Source: CAWCBH01 sp963793785 (lineage in GTDB: Bacteria; Actinomycetota; Thermoleophilia; Solirubrobacterales; 70-9). Taken from it: DNA of 64,000 bases. Position 1 is the first letter of the stretch; each line of letters begins with the position of its first letter. A program made the position numbers and the translations under genes. This document shows positions 26,488-33,716 of the stretch, piece after piece. The notes beneath the pieces are model-generated. The model did not search any database. It was given only the letters and a program-made list of their open reading frames with translations, and had not been told where the DNA came from. Location of the stretch: assembly GCA_963793785.1 (NCBI GenBank), contig CAWCBH010000003.1, positions 2,108,001 through 2,172,000 on the forward strand. The letters run 5' to 3'.

Positions 26488-27102
26488 TCAATCCGTCCAA
26501 TATCGCTCCTCCTTCCAAGGGTCGCCGCGGTTGTGGTAGCCGTTTGCCTCCCAGAACCCGGGCTCGTCGTGGTCCATCACCCGCAGCCCGGCAATCCACT
26601 TCGCGCTCTTCCAGAAGTAGAGGTGGGGCACGAGCAGGCGCGCTGGTCCGCCGTGCTCGCGAGGCAGCGCCTCGCCCTCGTGCTCGGTCACGACCCAGGC
26701 TTTACCGTCGATGAGGTCCTCGATCGCGAGGTTGGTGGTGTAGCCGCCATAGCTGTAGACCATCGCGTAGGCCTCGAGCGGCTCCGTAGCCTCGAGCAGC
26801 GTGTCGATTGAGACGCCGCGGAAGGTCGTCCCGAGCTTCGACCACTTCGTTACGCAGTGGATGTCGCATGGAACGTCCTCGAAGGGGAGCTCGTGGAACT
26901 CCTCCCAGCTCCATTGCCGCTCCTCCGCGACCATCCCGTCGACGCGAAGGCTCCACTCGCCCTGAGTCGGGTCGATATGGGGGGTCGGGCCGGCCGTGAG
27001 AACCGGGAAATCGGGCTCCACGTACTGGCCTGGCGGCACGCGGTCCGCAAGCTCTTCCGGCACCCGCCGACTGCCGCCGAATCCACGCGAGACGAAGCTC
27101 AT
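26488..27102 (-). CDS. Sulfite-oxidase-fold molybdopterin-dependent oxidoreductase (MsrP/YedY-like)
   Basis: The 204-residue protein contains only the molybdopterin domain: LRVDGMVAEERQWSWEEFHE, VPCDIHCVTKWSKLGTTFRG with the conserved molybdenum-ligand Cys, MVYSYGGYTTNLAIEDL and GGPARLLVPHLYFWKSAKWI. No Tat signal is seen, so it is probably cytoplasmic, unlike classical MsrP. Its ATG overlaps the TGA of a DsbA-like remnant by four bases. The flavoreductase and the exporter follow on the same strand. Confidence 0.85.
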   Translation of the reverse strand: MSFVSRGFGGSRRVPEELADRVPPGQYVEPDFPVLTAGPTPHIDPTQGEWSLRVDGMVAEERQWSWEEFHELPFEDVPCDIHCVTKWSKLGTTFRGVSIDTLLEATEPLEAYAMVYSYGGYTTNLAIEDLIDGKAWVVTEHEGEALPREHGGPARLLVPHLYFWKSAKWIAGLRVMDHDEPGFWEANGYHNRGDPWKEERYWTD

Positions 27103-27231
27103 CGGCTCAATCCTAGGCTCGCGGGAACGAGCTGAGCAAGCTGGCGCCAGTGACCCTCCAGTCGTTGCCCGCCGAGAAAGAAGGTCGGCGTCGCGCGGAC
27201 TTCGGCCTCCCTGCCACCAGCGATGTTCTCA
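27099..27231 (-). pseudogene. 3' fragment of a DsbA-like thioredoxin-fold gene
   Basis: The frame reads ENIAGGREAEVRATPTFFLG, then GQRLEGHWRQLAQLVPASLG and TGA. It matches the end of the intact DsbA-like protein at 28648 (DIAGGRRAGVRGTPTFFVDG, GERLEGHWRQLARIVPAKLD). The catalytic CPYC region is missing. Homology begins right at the edge of the 41-bp repeat at 27232-27272. The cis-Pro segment TPTFF is retained. Confidence 0.75.
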
Positions 27232-27272
27232 TGTCTCTCGGAGCTACCCACGGATAGTTGAGTCGCTAGGCG
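27232..27272 (-). repeat. 41-bp dispersed repeat, copy 2
   Basis: Read on the minus strand, this is the same element as at 6145-6185 with three substitutions. It directly precedes the DsbA-like fragment just as copy 1 precedes the DUF899 fragment. No larger homology surrounds either copy by eye. Confidence 0.7.
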
Positions 27273-27318
27273 TAGCCGCCTGCCCGCCAACCCATTTATG
27301 GCCCGACAGCGTGAGCAG

Positions 27319-28584
27319 CTAGCGAGGCCGCTCAAGCTCTTCGAGGCGGCGATGAGCCAGCGCCGCCGCCATCGCGCCCTCGCCGACGGCGCCCGCCACC
27401 CGCTTGGTCGAGCCGTGGCGAACGTCACCGGCGGCAAACAGGCCGGGGACGCTCGTCTCCAGCGCCAGCGGATCGCGGGCAAGGGGCCAGCCCTCAGGAC
27501 GCTGGCCGTCGCTGAGCAAGTCGGGGCCGGTGAGCACGAACCCCGCCGGACCGAGCCGTACGCCAGCGTCGTCAGCCCAACCGGTCCGCGGCACGCCGCC
27601 GAGGCAGAGGAACATCATCCGAGCTGGCAGCGGCTCGCGGCTGTCCTCCGGACCTTCGACGAGAACGCCGCTGAGCCAGCCTTCCTCCGCCTCGACCGCC
27701 CGTACCTCGGTCCGGAGCCGCATCTCGACCAGGTCGTGACCTTCGATCCGCTCGACCAGGTACGCGGACATCGACTTGCTGAGCCGATCGCCGCGGACGA
27801 GCATCGTCACACGCGCGCCGGCGTTGGCCAGGTCCATCGCCGCCTGCCCCGCCGAATTGCCGGCGCCAACGACGATTACCGATTCGTTCGCGCACGCGGC
27901 TGCTTCGCTTCGTCCCGCCCCGTAGAGGATGCCTCGGCCGAGCAGCTCCTCGATTCCCGGCACCTCGAGCCGCCGCCAGTGCATCCCTGGAGACGCAATC
28001 GCGACCGGCGCCTCGACCGAGTAACCGCCGGCGATCTCCACCCTGAACGGGCCGTCCGGCACCCGGCTGCTGCTGGTGACGCCGCGCATCAAGATGAGTT
28101 CGGCCCCGAAGCGCTCTGCCTGGCGGCCGGCTAGCCGCGAGAGCTCCGCGCCGCCGATTCCCTCCGGGAAGCCGAAGAAGTTTTCGATCAGCGAAGTGTG
28201 CGAGGCCTGACCGCCGGGGACGCCTTCATCGACGACCAGCGTCGCGAGACCATCCGAGGCCGCGTAGACCGCCGCGGCGAGGCCAGCCGGCCCGGCGCCG
28301 ACGATGACCAGGTCATAGCTCGTACGACTCGGCCCCGTCGTCGTCTGCCAAGCCTCGACGACGCGCTCGACCGTAGCCCCCTCCAGGAGGAGGCCGTCCT
28401 CGACCAAGAGGGGCAGCTCCACCTCCGCGGCGCCAACCCGAGCGAGGAGCTCCTCGGCCGCCGGGGTCTCAGCCTCGACCCACTCGTAGGGCTGCGCGGT
28501 CCGGGTGAGGAAATCGCGCAGGCGTTGGTCTTCGGCACCAGTGCGCCGGCCGAGCACGGTCACGGATGGGCGAACCGGGCTCAA
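27319..28584 (-). CDS. Thioredoxin-reductase-like flavoprotein without the CxxC centre
   Basis: This 421-residue protein has a glutaredoxin-like N-terminal part (residues 1-80, VTVLGRRTGAEDQRLRDFL, no CxxC). An FAD domain follows (YDLVIVGAGPAGLAAAVYAA), then an NADPH domain (VIVVGAGNSAGQAAMDLANA) and the C-terminal FAD motif GLFAAGDVRHGSTKRV. Where thioredoxin reductase has CATC it reads ILYGAGRSEAAAC. It therefore cannot reduce thioredoxin by the usual dithiol and may act more like a ferredoxin/flavodoxin reductase. The DsbA-like gene lies 63 bases upstream. Confidence 0.82.
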   Translation of the reverse strand: MSPVRPSVTVLGRRTGAEDQRLRDFLTRTAQPYEWVEAETPAAEELLARVGAAEVELPLLVEDGLLLEGATVERVVEAWQTTTGPSRTSYDLVIVGAGPAGLAAAVYAASDGLATLVVDEGVPGGQASHTSLIENFFGFPEGIGGAELSRLAGRQAERFGAELILMRGVTSSSRVPDGPFRVEIAGGYSVEAPVAIASPGMHWRRLEVPGIEELLGRGILYGAGRSEAAACANESVIVVGAGNSAGQAAMDLANAGARVTMLVRGDRLSKSMSAYLVERIEGHDLVEMRLRTEVRAVEAEEGWLSGVLVEGPEDSREPLPARMMFLCLGGVPRTGWADDAGVRLGPAGFVLTGPDLLSDGQRPEGWPLARDPLALETSVPGLFAAGDVRHGSTKRVAGAVGEGAMAAALAHRRLEELERPR

Positions 28585-28647
28585 CGGGCGCTCATCCCAG
28601 CCTCGGCAGCGCGCTCAGCTTCACACCGATCGGCGGCGTCTCGCCAC

Positions 28648-29187
28648 TCACGGCTTCGTCATATCGAGCTTTGCCGGAACGATTCGCGCGAGCTGGCGCC
28701 AATGCCCCTCGAGCCGCTCCCCGTCCACGAAGAAGGTTGGTGTGCCTCGGACTCCGGCTCGCCGACCTCCGGCGATGTCCGCGAGGGCGCGCTTGCGAAA
28801 GCTGTGCTCCTCAAGCGCCGCCTCGGCCTTTTCCTGATCCAGTTCGAGCCGCCGCGCGGCCGCGAGCAGATCCTCTCGTGAAAACTGCTCGCGCCCAGTG
28901 AGCAACAGGGAATGTGCGTCCCAGAACTTTCCGTGGACCGCGGCGAGCTCAGAAAGCTCCGCCGCGAGGTCCGCTCCAGGATGCAACTCCGGATCTGGAA
29001 AGTGTCTCCAGACAAGGCGCAGCCCGGCGAAGCGATCCAGGAGCGATTCCAGCGGCCGGCGGGCGGCGAAGCAATACGGGCACCCAAAGTCTCCATACTC
29101 GACCAGGGTCAGCCCGGGCGCATCGGAGCCGCTGATGTGATCGCCGTCTGCGACCGCGGGCAACGAGCTGGAAGGCAGGTCGGTCAT
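28648..29187 (-). CDS. DsbA-family thioredoxin-fold protein
   Basis: From ATG 29187 (MTDLPSSSLPAV) the protein has 179 residues. LVEYGDFGCPYCFAARRPLE carries the active-site CPYC. A helical insert follows (FWDAHSLLLTGREQFSREDL), then the cis-Pro loop GVRGTPTFFVDGERLEGHW. No signal peptide is seen, so it is probably cytosolic, as are many actinobacterial DsbA/FrnE-like proteins. It sits upstream of the flavoprotein gene. A degraded homolog lies at 27099. Confidence 0.85.
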   Translation of the reverse strand: MTDLPSSSLPAVADGDHISGSDAPGLTLVEYGDFGCPYCFAARRPLESLLDRFAGLRLVWRHFPDPELHPGADLAAELSELAAVHGKFWDAHSLLLTGREQFSREDLLAAARRLELDQEKAEAALEEHSFRKRALADIAGGRRAGVRGTPTFFVDGERLEGHWRQLARIVPAKLDMTKP

Positions 29188-29221
29188 CCAGTCTTCGTTA
29201 TCTCGCGTTGCCGGACGTCGC

Positions 29222-29317
29222 CTAGCCACCGTCGAGAAAGGCGTTGACGTGGTCGGCGAACAACTCCGGGTACTGGTTAAGAAAGCCGTGATCAGCATCC
29301 GCATCCGGTCGCTGGAG
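29222..29317 (-). pseudogene. C-terminal remnant of an alpha/beta hydrolase
   Basis: On the minus strand a frame ending in TAG at 29222-29224 reads DADHGFLNQYPELFADHVNA followed by FLDGG. This is the typical end of alpha/beta hydrolases (catalytic His in HGF, then the last helix). Upstream homology stops after about 30 codons. The fragment fills the gap between the DsbA-like and HxlR-like genes. Confidence 0.6.
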
Positions 29318-29345
29318 GCAAGGCTGCCTGTCGAACCGGCGGGCG

Positions 29346-29720
29346 CTAGGTCTCATCCTGGACGAGGTGCTCCTGCGCCCAGAGCGAGATCTGCCCAAGC
29401 GCCGGAATCAACGCCTTGCCGCGGTCGGTGAGGGCATAGGAAACGGCCAGCGGCGGGCCCTCGTCGACTGTGCGGGCGATGAGCCCCGCTCCGGCGAGGT
29501 CGGAAAGCCGGTCCGACAGGACCGAGTCGGAGATTCCGCCCACCGCGCGCGATAGCTCGCGAAAGCCTGCCGGCCCCTCGCTGAGATTGCCGAGAACCAC
29601 GCCGTTCCAGCGTTTGCCGAGGAACTCGAACGCCCGCGCAAGCGCGGCATCGCCGCGCGCGCAGGCGTCGGAACCTGCAGCGGAGTCGCGGCTCGGTGTG
29701 CGCGTAGTTGCCATCGGCAC
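29346..29720 (-). CDS. HxlR-family transcriptional regulator
   Basis: This 124-residue winged-helix protein has FEFLGKRWNGVVLGNLSEGP, FRELSRAVGGISDSVLSDRL (recognition helix) and LTDRGKALIPALGQISLWAQ, the HxlR layout. One Cys (residue 20, DACARGD) lies before the HTH and could be a redox sensor, as in other HxlR proteins. It diverges from an FAD oxidoreductase operon that it probably controls. The start is GTG 29720 or ATG 29714. Confidence 0.82.
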   Translation of the reverse strand: MPMATTRTPSRDSAAGSDACARGDAALARAFEFLGKRWNGVVLGNLSEGPAGFRELSRAVGGISDSVLSDRLSDLAGAGLIARTVDEGPPLAVSYALTDRGKALIPALGQISLWAQEHLVQDET

Positions 29721-29724
29721 TAGG

Positions 29725-29746
29725 CTAGCATTTCAGGTGCTGCTAG
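29725..29746. promoter_or_regulatory. Candidate HxlR operator
   Basis: The inverted repeat CTAGCA-N10-TGCTAG lies immediately upstream of the HxlR start in the 96-bp divergent spacer. Its position and symmetry fit a dimeric winged-helix regulator. Binding is inferred. Confidence 0.4.
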
Positions 29747-29816
29747 TATTTTCCAAGTCACTACTCTTGATGGTGCAGATACTCGATTCCAAGCCCGCTC
29801 ACAAGGAGCACTTGCA

Positions 29817-30935
29817 ATGACAGATCTTTCTCCTTCGACCAGACGCCCCTCCGTCCTCGTCGTCGGCGGCGGCTATGGCGGCATCAACGCCGCCAAGGCT
29901 CTCGACGACGTCGCCGACGTCACGCTCGTCGACCCCACCGAGGCGATGGTCCACAACATCGCCGCCTGGCGCGCGCTCGTGGAGCCCGAATGGCTTGACC
30001 GGATCTTCCTCCCCTACGCACATCTGCTGGCGCACGGGCGCTTCGTCCGCGATCGCGCCGTCGGGGTCGATGGGCGCCGCGTCACGCTCGCGTCGGGTGA
30101 TGTGCTCGAGCCCGATTATCTCGTGCTCGCCACCGGCTCCTCGTATCCGTTCCCGGCCAAGAACGAGGAGCCCGACATCGCCTCTGCCCGATCCCGCGTC
30201 CGCGCGGCCCATGAGGCGCTGCTTGCCGCCGACCGCGCGTTGATCGTCGGCGCCGGTCCGGCCGGGCTGGAGCTCGCCGGGGAGATCAAGGCCTTCTTCC
30301 CCGCCAAGCAGGTGACGATCGCCGACGTTTCGCCCGACATCCTCGCCGGTCCCTACGACCAGGCGCTTCGCGACGAGCTGCGCCGCCAGCTCGGCGATCT
30401 CGGTATCGAGCTGCGCCTCGGCGCCGCGCTGAGGAAGCTACCCAGCGCCCCGCCGGCAACCCTCGCCCCGATCGCGATCGCCGCCGAGGACGGGGGCGAG
30501 CTCGTCGCCGATATCTGGTTCCGCGCCTTTGGCGTGCGGCCACACAGCGGATACCTCGAAGGCGGATCGCTGGAGGACCGCCGAGACGAGCGCGGCTACG
30601 TCCGCGTCGACGAGCATCTGCGGGTGCTCGACGAGGACCGGGTCTTCGCCCTCGGCGACGTCGCCGACGCCGATCGCGACATGGCGGGCATCGCCACCGC
30701 GCAGGCCAAGGTCGTCGCCGAGAACATCCGCGCGCTGATCGCCGGCACGGGCGAGCTTACGAGTTGGGAGACCTTCCCGCCCCTGATTGCGATCCCCCTC
30801 GGGCCCGAGGGCGGAGCTGGGTTCGTCGGCGACGGCGTCGCCGACAGCGCGACAATCGCCGAGCTGAAGGGGCGAGACATGCTGGTCGACTCCTACGCGT
30901 CGCTCTTCGACGCCGTCCCGGTACCGGCAGTCTGA
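29817..30935 (+). CDS. NAD(P)H-dependent FAD oxidoreductase (NDH-2/FSP1-like)
   Basis: The 372-residue protein starts with the FAD motif VLVVGGGYGGINAAKALDDV and has LEPDYLVLATGSSYPFP. The NAD(P)H motif is ALIVGAGPAGLELAGEIKAF, and VFALGDVADADRDMAGIATA binds FAD at the C-terminus. This is the pyridine-nucleotide disulfide reductase fold without active-site Cys, as in NDH-2 and AIFM2/FSP1 quinone reductases. It lies five bases before an LLM-type oxidoreductase and opposite an HxlR regulator. Confidence 0.82.
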   Translation: MTDLSPSTRRPSVLVVGGGYGGINAAKALDDVADVTLVDPTEAMVHNIAAWRALVEPEWLDRIFLPYAHLLAHGRFVRDRAVGVDGRRVTLASGDVLEPDYLVLATGSSYPFPAKNEEPDIASARSRVRAAHEALLAADRALIVGAGPAGLELAGEIKAFFPAKQVTIADVSPDILAGPYDQALRDELRRQLGDLGIELRLGAALRKLPSAPPATLAPIAIAAEDGGELVADIWFRAFGVRPHSGYLEGGSLEDRRDERGYVRVDEHLRVLDEDRVFALGDVADADRDMAGIATAQAKVVAENIRALIAGTGELTSWETFPPLIAIPLGPEGGAGFVGDGVADSATIAELKGRDMLVDSYASLFDAVPVPAV

Positions 30936-30940
30936 GTCGG

Positions 30941-31885
30941 ATGCCCGACTATGGCCACGACATCGAGTTCGGCTACTTCCTGGTCCCGGACGCCGGCGAC
31001 CCCAAGGGCGTGCTGGAAACGGCGCGCCTCGCCGACCGTCTTGGCTACGACCTGCTCGCCGTCCAGGACCATCCCTACCAGCGGGCGCACCTTGACTCGC
31101 TGGCGCTGCTCGGCGTGATCCTCGCTCAGACCGAGCGGATCCGCGTCTTTCAGGACGTCGGCAACCTGCCACTGCGCCCACCGGCCGTATTCGCGAAGGC
31201 GGCGGCGACGCTTGACCTGCTCAGCGGCGGGCGTTTCGAGGCCGGCCTGGGAGGCGGCGGGTTCCTACAAGCCGCGGAGGCGATGGGCGCCCCGGCGCTC
31301 ACCCCTGGGCAGAGCCTCGAGGCACTCGAGGAAGCGGTCGCGATCCTGCGGGCGAGCTGGAACGGAGCTCGCTCGCTTCGCTTCGAAGGCCGCCACTACC
31401 GCCTCGAGGGCATGAAGCCCGGCCCCGCGCCGGCGCACCCGATCGAGATCTGGCTCGGCGCCGCGAAGCCGCGCGCGCTCGCCCTCACCGGACGCGTGGC
31501 CGATGGCTGGGCCGCCCCGCTGATGAACTACATGCCTCCGGCCGCCGCCGCCGAAGCGCAGGTCGTCATCGACCGCGCCGCGCACGAGGCCGGCCGCGAC
31601 CCAAGCGAGATCCGCCGGATCTACAACATGTCCGGCGCGTTCACCGCGCCGGCGCCGGCGCCGGCCGGCGACAGCGACGAGGCGATCGTCGGTCCGCCCG
31701 ACCATTGGGCGGAGGTCCTGACGCATTTCGCGCTTGACCTTGGCTTCGGCACCTTCCTCCTCATCGCGCCGCCCGACCCCGAGACGCTGCGGACCTTCAT
31801 CGAGGACGTCGCCCCCCAGGTCCGCGAGCGCGTCGCCGCAGCGCGGGCCCAGGTCACCTCGGGCGCCACCAAACGCCGAATATGA
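30941..31885 (+). CDS. LLM-class flavin-dependent oxidoreductase (luciferase-like)
   Basis: The 314-residue protein begins MPDYGHDIEFGYFLVPDAGD and shows RLADRLGYDLLAVQDHPYQR, ATLDLLSGGRFEAGLGGGGF and PIEIWLGAAKPRALALTGRV. These are typical of F420- or FMN-dependent bacterial-luciferase-like enzymes. The QDHPYQ segment lies where F420 enzymes often have a catalytic His, so an F420 cofactor is plausible but unproven. Its TGA overlaps the ATG of the hemerythrin gene. Confidence 0.85.
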   Translation: MPDYGHDIEFGYFLVPDAGDPKGVLETARLADRLGYDLLAVQDHPYQRAHLDSLALLGVILAQTERIRVFQDVGNLPLRPPAVFAKAAATLDLLSGGRFEAGLGGGGFLQAAEAMGAPALTPGQSLEALEEAVAILRASWNGARSLRFEGRHYRLEGMKPGPAPAHPIEIWLGAAKPRALALTGRVADGWAAPLMNYMPPAAAAEAQVVIDRAAHEAGRDPSEIRRIYNMSGAFTAPAPAPAGDSDEAIVGPPDHWAEVLTHFALDLGFGTFLLIAPPDPETLRTFIEDVAPQVRERVAAARAQVTSGATKRRI

Positions 31886-32406
31886 CGAGCGTCGAAGCGA
31901 AGCCGGAGACAGCCCGTGGGCGGGCGATGTTCGAGGAGCTGCTCTGGATCCATTCGGTCATCCGTCGCGACCTGGAGATCGTTGAACAGCTCGCCGCCGA
32001 CGTAAGTGAAGGACTCCCGGGCGAGGCGGTCGAGGACGCTTTGGCGGTGCTCAAGACGGGCGGCCCGCTGTGGCAGCTGAAGGTCGACTGCCTGCGTTAC
32101 TGCCGCTTCGTCCACGCCCATCACGGAGCCGAGGACGGGCTTCTGTTTCCCGCGCTACGCGCGGCCGACTCCTCGATCGGCCCGGTCGTTGACCGCCTGG
32201 AAGCCGACCACGCCCGTGTCTCCGACCTCCTCGAGATCGTCGAGGCGGCGGCCCGCGCGCTCACCGAGACCGACCACGGCGATGCGAGACGGCGCGTGAT
32301 TGACAGCCTGCGCGATCTCCACGCACACCTGCTCGAACACCTCGACTACGAGGAGCTCCGCGCGGGCCCGACGATCCGCCGCCTCGAGGGCCTCGCGCAC
32401 GCATGA
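31882..32406 (+). CDS. Hemerythrin HHE-domain protein
   Basis: The 174-residue four-helix protein has the metal-ligand pattern WIHSVIRRDL (His), FVHAHHGAEDGLLFP (HxxxE type), LEADHARVSDLL (His) and LHAHLLEHLDYEE (His and Glu). Di-iron HHE proteins sense or buffer oxygen, nitric oxide or iron. Being third in the HxlR-linked operon suggests a redox-stress role. It overlaps the LLM gene by ATGA. Confidence 0.85.
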   Translation: MTSVEAKPETARGRAMFEELLWIHSVIRRDLEIVEQLAADVSEGLPGEAVEDALAVLKTGGPLWQLKVDCLRYCRFVHAHHGAEDGLLFPALRAADSSIGPVVDRLEADHARVSDLLEIVEAAARALTETDHGDARRRVIDSLRDLHAHLLEHLDYEELRAGPTIRRLEGLAHA

Positions 32407-32494
32407 GCGAGGGCGGTGATGGACCTTACCCAGCGTGTGGCCGAACGGGCCGAAGCACAGAACGCGGCCGGTGCAGGGACTTCTGAGCACACAG

Positions 32495-32542
32495 CAGATG
32501 GGGCGGGATTCGAACCCACGAGCCGCCTAATCCTCAGCGGCG
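32495..32542 (-). repeat. 3' part of a class II tRNA gene (remnant)
   Basis: On the minus strand: a variable-arm-like stem, GCCGC / GCGGC, then TCGTGGGTTCGAATCCCGCC, a good T-arm, and CCCATCTG, the acceptor 3' strand. The anticodon and D arms are absent. The variable arm suggests a Ser or Leu tRNA, different from the Ser(CGA) tails to the right. It has the same orientation as the other tRNA tails in 33-41 kb. Confidence 0.5.
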
Positions 32543-32548
32543 CCCCGG

Positions 32549-32582
32549 CCGAAGCCCCGACGAGTTTCCGTCAGGGCTTCGG
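32549..32582. terminator. Bidirectional hairpin between convergent genes
   Basis: A 9-bp stem CCGAAGCCC / GGGCTTCGG, extended after one mismatch by GACG / CGTC, has a six-base loop. It lies between the ends of the hemerythrin (+) and hydrolase (-) genes. It is a strong rho-independent-like structure without a long T tract. Confidence 0.6.
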
Positions 32583-32598
32583 TTGAGGCTTCTTTCGC

Positions 32599-33345
32599 CT
32601 ACGCCCGCGCGCCCGCCCGCGCACTTGCCGCCGTGACGATCAGCTTCGTCACGGCGTCGGGTTGCGACACCATCGAGGCATGCGATGCTGGGACCTCCTC
32701 GATCGTCGACCCTGCGCGCTCGGCCATGAACCGCTGGGCCTCCGGAGGAATCGCGTGGTCCTCGGTACCGAGCAGATACCACGATGGGATCGACCTCCAC
32801 GCAGGGGGCCCCGACTCCCCGGCGAGCGCCGCACCGCTGAACGGGCGCTGGGCGACGGCCATGACGCGGGCCGTGTCACTGTCGACATCGCCCGCGAAGG
32901 CCTCCGCGAATGCATCCTGATCGAGGTAGAGGTCCGCACCCTCAGACCCGTCCGGGTTGTCGAACGGGACGGGTCTGATCGCGGGCCCAACCTGGCTTTC
33001 CGCGGCCTTGGTCTCCAGGAGCACCTGGATGCTCTCTCCTTCGTCCAAAGCCCATCCGTTGAGGTACACGAGTCCGACGACCTGGTCGTTGTCAGTCGCG
33101 GCATTCGTGATCACCGCCCCGCCGTATGAGTGACCGACGAGCACGATTGGCCCCTCGATCGTCTTCAGCAGGTCAGCGAGGTACTGGGAATCGCTTTGCA
33201 GCCCTCGCAGCGGGTTTGCAAAACCGATCGCGCGATAGCCCTGGTCGCGCAGCGGGCCGATCACGCCGTCGAAGCCAGTGGCGTCTGCCCAGGCGCCGTG
33301 AACGAGGACGACCGTCGGCTGGGAGCCGTTGCCGGCGCTGTCCAT
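32599..33345 (-). CDS. Alpha/beta hydrolase
   Basis: From ATG 33345, with AAGGAGG eight bases upstream, the protein has 248 residues. TVVLVHGAWADATGFDGVIG carries the oxyanion region, PIVLVGHSYGGAVITNAA the Ser nucleophile, SWYLLGTEDHAIPPEAQRFM the acid, and VPASHASMVSQPDAV the His. This is the EstC/salicylate-esterase-like group; the natural substrate is unknown. It lies just outside the first tRNA-Ser direct repeat. Confidence 0.85.
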   Translation of the reverse strand: MDSAGNGSQPTVVLVHGAWADATGFDGVIGPLRDQGYRAIGFANPLRGLQSDSQYLADLLKTIEGPIVLVGHSYGGAVITNAATDNDQVVGLVYLNGWALDEGESIQVLLETKAAESQVGPAIRPVPFDNPDGSEGADLYLDQDAFAEAFAGDVDSDTARVMAVAQRPFSGAALAGESGPPAWRSIPSWYLLGTEDHAIPPEAQRFMAERAGSTIEEVPASHASMVSQPDAVTKLIVTAASARAGARA

Positions 33346-33479
33346 ATTTCCTCCTTGGTTGGGGACTTCCCCGCCCATGGCCAGCCTACATCTCCATTTT
33401 GCCTTCGCAAGCTTGAAGGTCTCGTTGGAAGTCGGCTCGCGGATTCCCCCGGCGTGGTGCGATTGGTGCGCGAGCAAAC

Positions 33480-33544
33480 AGCGGAGGGGGTGGGATTCGA
33501 ACCCACGAGCCGCCTTACGACGGCCAACGGTTTTCGAGACCGCC
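33480..33544 (-). repeat. Direct repeat of the tRNA-Ser(CGA) 3' part (att-like site 1)
   Basis: These 65 bases are identical to 40521-40585, which runs from the tRNA-Ser(CGA) 3' end through T-arm and variable arm to the anticodon stem. Past 33544 the sequence differs from the tRNA but resembles the flank of site 2 (CGGATTCAGG..., GCCTGTAAATCG). This is the structure left by site-specific integration into a tRNA. Confidence 0.85.
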
Positions 33545-33671
33545 GCGGATTCAGGTTTTATGCCTGTAAATCGCTGCTTTCCGAAATCTCGTGCGCCTCG
33601 ATTTGCGCCAGTTTTCGGGCAGCTCGCAATTCGTCGGACAACGTATCGGGAGGGCAATGAGTCAAAGGAAG

Positions 33672-33716
33672 GAGCGGGTGGTTCGCTGTGGACACCTTCT
33701 CGGTCGCCACCCGCTC
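33672..33716. terminator. Inverted repeat at the end of the LysR gene
   Basis: GAGCGGGTGG at 33672-33681 and CCACCCGCTC at 33707-33716 form a perfect 10-bp stem around a 25-base loop. It overlaps the LysR stop codon. It may terminate the minus-strand transcript; the large loop lowers confidence. Confidence 0.4.

Noticed and set aside
33480..33544. Second functional tRNA-Ser gene
   Set aside because: Sequence identity to the tRNA ends in the anticodon stem. The 5' half (acceptor strand, D-arm) is replaced by unrelated DNA. The same applies to 37299-37364.
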